This document shows positions 1 through 8,812 of a stretch of DNA of 27,689 nucleotides, piece by piece. Within the stretch, counting starts at the first letter, position 1, and each line of letters begins with the position of its first letter. The notes under the pieces were generated by a model. That model did not search any database. It saw only the letters and a program-made list of their open reading frames with translations, and was not told the origin of the DNA. Both the position numbers and the translations under genes were made by a program. Source of the DNA: Polysphondylium violaceum (lineage: Eukaryota; Evosea; Eumycetozoa; Dictyosteliales; Dictyosteliaceae); the NCBI GenBank assembly GCA_000277445.1, contig AJWJ01000302.1, positions 1 to 27,689 on the forward strand, read 5' to 3'.

Positions 1-673
1 CGCGTGTAATAAATACTGCTTATTTTTTTTTTTTTTTTTTTTTTTTTTGTCACTTTTACAGTAAAAACTTCAAATCTATTTAAAAATAAATATCGTCCTT
101 ATTTTATTGTCAGGTGTAAATATACAACAAATAGTATTTGTTCCAAGATTCAAACCTAACTTAGTTTCACAGAAAAGACTCACCAACTCGATATAGGGTG
201 TTAACGAGATATACAGAGATAGATAGATAGATATATAGTGACACGTGACCCACACGAGATATTCATACTCACACACTCACACACTCCAAACAATACAACG
301 CAACAAACAATAACAACAACAATAACCAATTCTCACACCCTTTTTTACTTTTTCCCAAATTATTTCTTCATTTTGTTTTCTTGTTTTTGAATATATCAGC
401 ATAGATTGTTGTTTCATATAATCTATAGATAGAGATTCTCATCAAAAATAGGCAAGTTTAGCAATCAATTTGATCAAAAACACCAACAAAACAATAGCCA
501 ACAACAGCATCTTTCTTTAAACAATAGAGGAGGAGCAGAGGCTCAAGTAAATCACCACTATCGTCCACATCATCCTTACACGAGGGACACGAATCAGTTC
601 GATAGTAGTAGCTATACCATCAACAACAATTTTAACAACAATAACAACAACAGCAACAACAACGATTCTTCAT
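1..673 (+). other. ATG-free leader / upstream region of the helicase gene
   Basis: This stretch opens with a run of 26 T (23-48), followed by CA-rich, AT-rich DNA. I found no ATG on the + strand anywhere in positions 1-673; the first is at 674. The frame of the downstream helicase is open from 433 (after a TAG at 430) to 678. It reads as an Asn/Gln/His-rich peptide in the style of the adjoining N-terminus. Either this is a 5' leader, or 433-678 belongs to an upstream-spliced or non-AUG-initiated N-terminal extension. Possible acceptors ending in AG lie at 428, 451 and 461. No other gene is seen here. Confidence 0.5.
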
Positions 674-682
674 ATGATATGA
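674..682 (+). promoter_or_regulatory. minimal upstream ORF overlapping the helicase start
   Basis: The nine bases ATGATATGA contain a two-codon ORF (ATG ATA TGA, 674-682). Its stop overlaps the first in-frame helicase ATG at 679-681. It is the first ATG a scanning ribosome would meet from the window start. If the transcript begins inside this window, the main start could only be reached by leaky scanning or by termination followed by reinitiation. Confidence 0.35.
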
Positions 683-3600
683 GAGGAAATACAAATAGAG
701 GCGGAGGAGGCGGAGGAGGTGGAGGAGGTGGTTATTATAACAATAATACCAATAACTATAATAACAATAATTGCAATTATAACAACCAACAGCAACAAGG
801 TCAATATAATAACTATGGCGGTAATAATAATAATAATAATAACAGCAACATCAACAATCAAGGTGGCTGGAATAATAATAATAATAATAATAATAACAAT
901 AATAATAAGCCGCCATACAATAACAATATGAGTCAAGGTGGCTGGAATAGTAACAATGATAACTATAATTCGGGTCATTCACAGTATAATCAAATTAACA
1001 ATTACAATAACAATAACAACAACAACAACTATGGAGCTCCAAACTACAATAGACCCAATACTAATATTTCACCGCCTGGATACCAACAATATCAACAACC
1101 ACAACAGGATCAAACACCTTATAATCAAAACTATCCTTATTCAAACCAACAACAGAAATACCCTTACAACAATAATAGAGGAGGGGGAATGAATATCAAT
1201 AACAACAACAATATCCCAAAACCTAAAGGTGACGGAAATAGGGTTTATACCAAAACACCATCTCAATCACCATCACCATATATGGATAATAGTTTTAATA
1301 GTAACAACAACAATAACATGTACAGAAGCTTTAATGACAATATGAATATGAATAGCAACAACATGAATATGAATAGTAGGTTTATTAGCAATAGTTATAA
1401 TAATTATAATGACAACAACAATAATTATAATAATAATATGGGTGGTGGTAATATGAGCAACAACAACAATAATGTAAATAACAACTATAACAATAACAAT
1501 AACTTTAATCGACAAATATCAAAAACAACACCATCAACAACATCAACCACAACAACTACAACAACAACACCATCAACAACATCAACTACAACAACAACAG
1601 CAACAACAAAACAACAATCCCATCCAATCATTACACCAGTTGAAACAGGATACAATCCCAAAGAATTGATTAATATTTATTTTACCAAACTTGGAAAGAA
1701 ACCCAAGGACTCTTATGTATCATATCAAATACCAGGTACTCTGATATTTGAAACCAAGCTTGAATTACCTTTTCCCGAAGGAAGTGGTAGACCACCGGAA
1801 ATCATCACACAACGAGGTAACAAAAAGAGCACATCTCGAACAGAGTGTGCCAAGGCAGCCTCTCAAATCATTATGAACTCTCCAGATATTCTCAAATCAA
1901 TGTCTTTGACAAAGTATATTGATAATCTGAATATCTCTCCCACATCAACAAACAACAATAACAACAATAACAACAACAACAACAATAACAATCATAATAA
2001 TCATAACACTCACCACCAAAGCGCCGGACATAAATACACACCACTTTCGCCAGAGCCTGTAGCAATCAATATCGTGTTTCCCTCATATACAGACTCGGTC
2101 ATACCCGACAGTTTGGAAAAGATTGGAGCACAGTATATGGCAGACTCTAAGCAGACGATAAAGTCACGCGACATTCGTTCCCAGTCGACAAGGTACAGCA
2201 ACACGAGTCTGTTGTTTTCCGATCTGGTCACCAAGGGCATTTTGGGCGTGTTGGCCCCATCGGGCATTGCGTGGAGATTTGATTTTGCGCGTGTCGTGAT
2301 CAGCAAGTATGCGATGGCCAACTCGTTTGACTCGAATCTCGTTATCCGCATGAACGAGTTCACTGCGCCCGAGAACAGAAAGCGGTTCATTGCCGACATT
2401 TTCCTGCCGATCAGAAAAGAGGTCAAGCATATCTCGTCGACAGAGTCGGACAACAAGAAACTGTCAGAGAACCTGGCCTATGTGGACGCTTGCGAGTTTT
2501 TGATTGCCAACGAGCTGGTCAACTCGACCGACAAGTCTAAGAACCTCAAGACCAAGCTCACGAGCTTCTTTCATGCCAACATCGAGCTTCCCGGTGCGCT
2601 GACCCTGCAGCTGTACCATGCGGCCAACAACATTGACATCACCCCGCTCGATAACCAGAAACAGCACCAATTCATCTCGACCACCAACCTCTATCACCAG
2701 CAGCCAATTGCCAGCCAATACTCGCCCGAGAAGCTCACTGACATTGGCCTGAGCATGAAGAACGACAGACGCATCCTGATGAACTCGCCCAACGGTGAGA
2801 AGATTGTCAACAAACGACAGCGTCTCCCCATTTGGAGCCAACAAGAGGACGTTGTCGACTTTATCAAAAAGAACCAGATTGTCATCATCATGGGTGACAC
2901 AGGCTGTGGCAAGACCACACAGATCCCCCAGTTTGTCATGGACGACATGATTGACAGTGGTCATGGACCCTACTGCAACATTGTTGTCACCCAGCCCAGA
3001 AGAATATCTGTCCTTGGCTCGGCCAAGAGAATTGCAGAGGAGCGTTTAGAGCCTATTGGCCAGAATGTCGGTTATCAAGTACGTTTCCAATCCCAACATC
3101 CCCAAGGTTATTCCAAACTCCTCTTTTGCACCCCCGGTATCTTGCTAAAGAGATTAATGACTGACAAGAATCTCCTCGGAGTTAGTCATTTGTTTATCGA
3201 TGAAATTCATGAAAGAGATCTTCAAACGTACGTAGAATTAGAGATAGACAATAACAACAACAACCAACTAACCAACATTTAATCATAACGATAGTGACTT
3301 TTTATTAATATTAGTCAAAGAGATATTGGCAGTCAATGCAAATCTAAGAGTTATATTGATGAGTGCCACGATTGATGATAATCAAGTATCATCGTATTTC
3401 AACTATTGTCCAACACTAAAGGTCAACTCGAATACATACCATGTCAAACAATACTTTTTAGACGATATTGCACAGAGACTCAATAGACCGAGCATCATGT
3501 ATCAAGAGGAAAAGATAGAGATTGATCATCAATTGATTGTTGATCTTACCTACCATATTGTAAATGTCCTCTCCAAAGATCCCGGTGAAGCGATACTCGT

Positions 3601-5210
3601 ATTTTTGCCCGCTTGGGACGATATATCGTTGGTGAGGGAGGCACTGCTTTCTCATCCAAGTGGCATATTTAACAACCACAAACACTTTGTCATTCATATC
3701 CTCCACTCGCAAATCTCGCTACAAAACCAATCCAAGGTCTATGATAGACCCCCGTTGGGCACCAGAAAGATCATCTTGTCGACCAACGTTGCAGAGACTT
3801 CGGTTACTGTCGACGACGTTGTCTATGTGATTGATAGCGCCAAGGTCAAGATCAAGAACCACGAGATCCAACGAGACATAACCGTGTTTGAAAAGACTTG
3901 GGCACCCAAATCGAGTCTCAAGCAGAGAAAGGGTAGAGCTGGTAGAGTCAGGGATGGCGTTTGCTTCCATTTGGTCTCGAGCCAGAGATACATCTTTTTG
4001 GACGACAACCAAACACCCGAGATTAAGAGACTCCCACTCCACGATCTCATTCTCTCGACTAAGCGTCTGACTAACGCACACATTCAAGACTTTCTCAGTC
4101 GCGCCGTCGATCCCCCCGACCCTAAGGCCGTAAGCAACGCCATCGACCTCTTGGTTGACATTGGTGCGCTCGACGACAATCTCGACCTCACCCCGCTGGG
4201 CAACATCTTGTCGTTGATCCCAATGGACCCTAGAGTGGGCAAAATGATTGTCATGGCCTGCTACTTTAGATGCCTGGATCCTATTCTCACCATTGCTTGC
4301 TTCCATCAAGCCAATCCATTTGTCATCAACAAAGAAAACTATCCTGGCGGCGGGTACAACACTGGCTACTCTGTCAAACTAAACACCTATCCTGAGCTTG
4401 AGAGTGACCATCTATCGTTCTTTAGAATATTCAAAGACTGGGACGAGGCCGCCAAAAGTGGCAACGAAGACAAATACCAGGAGTACCTCAACACCCCACA
4501 AATGAGACAAATTGCAATGGTAAAGAACCAATTGACCGACATCCTCATCAAAGACTTTGGTCTTGGTTCGAAAGGCGTCACATCTTCGATGGACCGGTTT
4601 ATCAATGAAAACTCCAACAATGTAGATCTGCTGCGTGGCATCATTGGCAGCTGTCTGTTCCCCAACGTCGCCAGACACAATGCCAAAATCGAATTTAAAA
4701 CATTTTCTGGGACATCCATTCTCAATTCTTCGTCGGTGCTTCATAGAAAGAATAGAAAAAACATCAATCTACCAATTCTCCATAACCACTGGATTGTCTT
4801 TGAAGAGAAATTCATTTCCAACTCTGTCACATTTATTAAAATTGCCACTCGTGTTCATTTGTGTCCATTGATTTTACTTGGTAGTAAAGTCGAGAGAATG
4901 AGTAATACTTTGGCCCCAAATGAAAATGATACCAGTGGTTTGACAAATTTGAATTTTGTTGGTTCTCCTCTCACTATTCAATTACCAAATTATGATGCAA
5001 ATACAATTCTACATTTAAGATCTAAATTTGAACAGTATGTATAATTATGATTATTACCATTATCTATTTATTTGATTTACTAACGCCAATCTCTACTATA
5101 GATCATTAAATTATTATGTTCAAACAAAAGGAAATTATAGTTATAGTTTAGATGATAAAAATTTTGAAAATGCTTTATTAACTTTAATCTCATTCAAGCC
5201 CTCTGAATAA
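679..5210 (+). CDS. DExH-box RNA helicase, DHX9/DHX36-like
   Basis: ATP-dependent 3'-5' RNA/RNP helicase of the DEAH/RHA family. Exons are 679-3227, 3295-5034 and 5102-5210; the introns (67 nt each) start GTACGT and GTATGT. The spliced junctions restore DLQT-DFLLILVKEIL and FEQ-SLNYYV. The protein is 1465 aa from ATG 679. Residues 1-320 are Gly-, Asn-, Gln- and Thr-rich, starting with an RG/Gly tract. A dsRBD-like segment lies near 321-400. Core motifs are Walker A GDTGCGKTT (about 739), DEIH (841-844), SAT (873-875), TNVAET (about 1013) and QRKGRAGR (about 1060). Winged-helix/ratchet and C-terminal OB-fold regions follow. All catalytic motifs look intact. The polyadenylation-type hexamer AATAAA (5206-5211) overlaps the stop. 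The true start is uncertain because the frame is open upstream to 433 without an ATG. Family call is strong; the exact orthologue (DHX9, DHX36 or DHX57) is not resolved. Confidence 0.93.
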
Positions 5211-5520
5211 ATCTAAATTTTTTTGAAAAACATAATGTAACACTCTTTCTGAAACTTTTCTTTGAAGCCCAATTCAACTCATGATATCCTTTAACACCTC
5301 ATGTTTAAAATTTATTTTTTTCTTTTATAAACTATTATTAATTATTAAAAAATGAAAAAGAATTGATGTAAGTGGATCTCAAATTTTTTCGGGTATTTTC
5401 AAAATTGCCAAGAGCTCGAAACTATTTTTATCTTAACACTATTTAAATCCCAAAGAGGTATTGAATATATCCCAAAGCACTGATTGAATACATAATTTGC
5501 ACCAGTGTATTTAAAAAAAG

Positions 5521-5528
5521 TATAAAAG
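5521..5528 (+). promoter_or_regulatory. TATA-like element
   Basis: TATAAAAG lies 89 nt before the ATG of the small gene at 5617. Dictyostelid promoters commonly have a TATA box followed by T-rich DNA. The placement fits, but the start site is not visible. Confidence 0.35.
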
Positions 5529-5540
5529 AAATTTTCCAAC

Positions 5541-5597
5541 ATGGTAAATCATTTAACTCAAAGAATATATTTTATCAATTATCTCTTTTCTTATTAA
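5541..5597 (+). promoter_or_regulatory. upstream ORF, 18 codons
   Basis: An ATG at 5541 opens an 18-codon frame ending in TAA at 5597, just before the ATG at 5617 and in a different frame. If the TATA-like box at 5521 is used, the transcript start probably lies close to this ATG, so it may or may not be in the leader. Confidence 0.25.
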
Positions 5598-5616
5598 CTA
5601 AATAACTTACTACACA

Positions 5617-5922
5617 ATGATTTTCAAAGCTTTATCAAATATTTCTAATCCACTTAAATCACTTAACATGTCTTCATCCCAAACCTCTAGTGGGTCTGTT
5701 GTTGTCGCTGGTGTGTCCGGCTCATCATCCAATGCTTGTTGGTATATTATTGCTATTGGTGGTAAGTATTTAATGATTATGAATAACAAAAATAGAATGT
5801 TTAACATTTTCTCTTTTTAATGATAAAATATAGGACCTACCATATGGGTTGAAGATAATGCTAGTCCACATAAATATTACTTTGGTTATCCACCATCCAC
5901 CTCTGCCTCAACTATTGTCTAA
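5617..5922 (+). CDS. small two-exon gene, 77-aa hypothetical protein
   Basis: Exon 1 is 5617-5761 and exon 2 is 5834-5922. The 72-nt intron has a GTAAGT donor and an ATATAG acceptor. Splicing keeps the frame and gives a 77-residue protein. The N-terminus reads MIFKALSNISNPLKSL, then a Ser/Val/Gly-rich stretch, a short hydrophobic patch (NACWYIIAIGG, about 40-50), and an aromatic C-terminus with KYYFGYPP. The opening resembles that of the small dictyostelid HssA/2C family, which often starts with an ISNP-like string. The rest lacks the Gly/Cys tail of that family, so the relationship is only a suggestion. There is no clear signal peptide or catalytic motif. The consensus splice sites and frame-preserving junction argue that it is a real gene. 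Function unknown. Confidence 0.65.
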
Positions 5923-6208
5923 GGCTACTTGTAGTGAAAATGAATTTATTGGTAAACACAACAAATAAATTTGGGATATGCACATTACATTTTACACGAT
6001 AAATTACTATTTGTTGGGAGAAAGATAAATTATTATTATTTATTGGATTAATTTTAAATAATAACATCATCTTTGTTTTTTTTCTATACTCTTCTTTTTG
6101 TTTCAAAGAATCATCATTTATAATCCATATATATTATTTTTGATTTATAAAAATGAGATGATGAATATAATAACAATACTCACGAGTGATACTATTATTA
6201 TTACTGTT
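5923..6208. other. convergent 3' interval
   Basis: AT-rich DNA between the stop of the small + gene and the stop of the NR2C2AP-like - gene. It presumably holds both 3' UTRs. Nothing else is recognised. Confidence 0.5.
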
Positions 6209-6927
6209 TTATGAAGAAGGGAAACCCAAGATATCTAATTGATAAATTGTAACTCTACCAAAAAAGTCTGTGCTTGTTGGGAATAGAATTTTAATTTGTC
6301 TCACATTGTTTGCATTTAAAGGAAATGTTTGAGTGGCATTGATATCCTTTGGATAAAAATGTGTACAATGTTGAAATTCTTTTGAATCACCTGTAGTTAT
6401 TAAAACCTCACAATCCTAATTGTAATGAATTATTTATGTTAATACAATAAACCTCACCATTATTAATCTAATGAATAGTATATAGATATATACCTTTCCA
6501 ACAAAGCCACCTTGAAACATAATATTTAATTGTCTAACATCTGCACCATTTTCTTGAGGGAATTGAATGACAACGTATTGTGGTGTACCTTGATGTGAAT
6601 TCCAACATGTTTCTTCAGATTTATCAAACATATAGTCTTTGCCATACTCTTTAGTAAGTTTGTTTAAAACACTGCTGACTCTGCAATATTATAAAACAAC
6701 AAGTTTGTTTGTGTTAGAGATGATATTTTAAAAAAAAAACCTCTATCTACGATATGATATCATATATAGATAAAAATAAATCTAATAGATATATTTTAAC
6801 AGCAATAGATTATTGTGTTTAGATCAAACTGTTGGTCTTGTTGTAAATGAGAATGTGCGATAACAATAACATAATCACCCTACCTACACTTAAAGTCGCC
6901 AACCAATAATGAAGATCCACTTTCCAT
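6209..6927 (-). CDS. NR2C2AP (TRA16) homologue
   Basis: Exons in transcript order are 6884-6927, 6494-6680 and 6209-6415, giving 145 aa. Introns are 203 nt (6681-6883) and 78 nt (6416-6493), both GT-AG. The protein aligns end to end with human NR2C2AP from memory: RVSSVLN, then MFDKSEETCWNSHQGTPQYV against LFDQDEETCWNSDQG..., MFQGGFVG against QFQGGFSS, HFYPKD against DFYPED, and DFFGRVTIYQLDILG against DFFGRVVIYHLRVLG. The family is a small discoidin-like (F5/8 type C-like) beta-sandwich. In mammals it was described as a co-regulator binding the orphan nuclear receptor TR4. Dictyostelids are not known to have nuclear receptors, so the role here must differ. The start is the only ATG that joins in phase through the AG|GTAGGG donor. 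It diverges from the PITP gene and converges on the small gene. Confidence 0.93.
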
Positions 6928-7495
6928 ATTTTTAAATCTTGGTATTTACTTTTTTTCTTTTTTTTCTTTTTGTTTTTGTTTGTTTTCCCAATCTAGATTC
7001 CAAGTATGTGGTGTATGACGACGACGACAAAGGATGAAAAACTGCAAAGGGTCAAAAGGAGTTGAAATAATATCAAAAAAAAAAAAAAAATAAATAGAAA
7101 AAAATTCGTAAAAAATATTTTTTATTTTTTATAAAAAATTTATTGATCAATAATAGCAGCAGTGGGGGCTAGATTTGTTTTTATTGTGATACAACTTTAG
7201 GCAGATCCTCTAGAATCCTACAATACACGTTATTTTCCCCTAAAGAGAAACAATCTCCATATATAATATATTGTGTATTATATTATATATCAATATTTGT
7301 TGTGGTTTTTTTTTTCTTTTTCTCTCTCTCAATAACAACAAAAAACTTTGTAGTATTAGTCAGATCAATATTATCACCACCTTCTCAACTCTCAATCATA
7401 AACTTACTAGAAAGCATAAATATAATTTAAGATATTTATACTAGTAATTCTTTTTTCTTTTCATCTTTTTTTTTATCAATATCAATATCAATACA
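6928..7495. other. divergent promoter region
   Basis: 568 nt between the start of the NR2C2AP-like gene (-) and the start of the PITP gene (+). It holds A runs near 7075-7090, T-rich runs, and a slightly G/C-richer island around 7155-7240. No RNA gene or ORF is supported. It probably contains both promoters and leaders. Confidence 0.5.
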
Positions 7496-8553
7496 ATGGT
7501 TTTAGTTAGGGAATACAGAATCCCTTTGCCAATTAGTGTAGAGGAGTATAGAGTGGCCCAGTTATATATGGTTGCCAAAGTTAGTAAAAACCATACATCA
7601 AATGGTGAAGGTGTTGAAATTATAGAAAATAAAGTAAGTGTTGTTGATTGTTGTGATGTTAATTCATTTTACTAAATGCAAAACACAAATAACAATCCTA
7701 TAGCCTTATATTGATGGTGCAATCAATGGACAATTTACACATAAAATATTTCATCTTTCAAGTAGATTACCAACATGGTTGAGATCATTAGCACCAGCAT
7801 CTTTACAAATTGAAGAAAAATCATGGAATGCATATCCATATTGTAAAACTACTTATCAATGTCCATTACTTGGTGATAGATTTAGTATTTCAATTGAAAC
7901 TAGATATGCACCAGATGGTGGCGTACAAGATAATGTATGATTTATTACTAGAGATATAATAATATATGATATTATGATATATTAACATATATGTACATGT
8001 ATAATCTCCTAGTGTTTAAAATTACAACCAGAAGAATTGAGTGTAAGAGAGGTAGATGTTGTTGATATTGCATATGATCCAATCGATCCAACACGTTATA
8101 AAATTGAAGAAGATCCAACTATTTTCAAATCAGTAAAGACTGGTAGAGGCCAATTACAGAAAGATTGGTTTAAAAATACTACCACTTCTCCAATTATGTG
8201 TAGTTATAAAGTTTGTAAAGTTGAATTTAGATATTGGGGTGTACAAAGTCGTGTCGAAAATTATATCCAAAGAGTAAGTATTATGATGATGGTGGTGGTG
8301 GTGATGAGATGATTGTAATTGCAGCCAAATACTAATCCATATGATGTAAATTCTATTTATTCAGAGCGCAATTCGTGATATATTATTCATGGGACACAGA
8401 CAAGTATTTTGTTGGATGGATGAATGGTTTGGAATGGATATGAAGGATATTAGAAAGATGGAAGAAGAAGTTAAACAAGAATTGAATCAATTAATTCAAA
8501 AACCAGAAGGTGTCGTTTCAACAACAACAAATACATCCAATACAATATCATAA
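7496..8553 (+). CDS. class I phosphatidylinositol transfer protein (PITP)
   Basis: START-like lipid carrier exchanging phosphatidylinositol and phosphatidylcholine between membranes in the cytosol. Exons are 7496-7633, 7704-7934, 8013-8273 and 8365-8553, giving 272 aa, the usual PITP length (about 270). Introns are 70, 78 and 91 nt. Family features seen: N-terminal [28 protein letters not shown]-type segment after the first junction, [44 protein letters not shown], and [15 protein letters not shown] leading to the C-terminal helix with [13 protein letters not shown]. Dictyostelium discoideum has PITPs named PIT1 and PIT2; which one this matches is not decided. The last intron holds a competing upstream acceptor (see separate entry). 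Leader AATACAATGG has A at -3. It converges with the Kelch-RING gene. Confidence 0.95.
8321..8364 (+). other. two competing 3' splice sites in PITP intron 3
   Basis: The intron starting at 8274 can end at TTGCAG (8324) or at TTCAG (8364). Only the second restores the conserved reading into [12 protein letters not shown]. Use of the first would add about 17 unrelated residues and hit TGA, removing the C-terminal helix. The stretch between the two sites could not be a separate exon because the remaining intron would be only 19 nt. Confidence 0.4.
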
Positions 8554-8812
8554 GAGATAATTTGATTAATAAATTTATTATTTAACACTAAATTGAATAT
8601 TTATATTGTATTATTGTTTATTTATCCAAAAGTTTGACACCAATGATTCTTTAGTTTTTATTCAACTTACCAATAATTGGACAATATTTGGAAAAACTCA
8701 AAAGTAATTATAGTGTTTTGTTTTTCTTTTTTAGAATTTACAAATATATATAATTATAATACATATTTATAATATATTTACAAAATTTTATTGAAATTGA
8801 TTATTATTATTA
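8554..8812. other. convergent 3' interval
   Basis: AT-rich DNA between the PITP stop and the Kelch-RING stop. It presumably holds both 3' UTRs. Nothing else is seen. Confidence 0.5.

Larger units (their letters stand above)
5211..5616 (+). other. intergenic: helicase 3' end and promoter of the small gene
   Basis: About 400 nt of AT-rich DNA between two genes in the same direction. The first part is presumably the helicase 3' UTR. The second part carries a TATA-like sequence and a short upstream ORF, listed separately. No RNA gene or further ORF is supported. Confidence 0.6.

Noticed and set aside
2010-2964. Long open frames on the minus strand of the helicase gene
   Set aside because: They mirror the G/C-biased codons of a clearly conserved helicase on the other strand and have no protein family character.
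3719-4309. 196-codon minus-strand frame opposite helicase exon 2
   Set aside because: It lies opposite conserved helicase motifs; it is an antisense by-product of codon bias.
8325-8345. A 21-nt micro-exon in the PITP gene
   Set aside because: It would require a following intron of only 19 nt, so a choice between two acceptors is more plausible.
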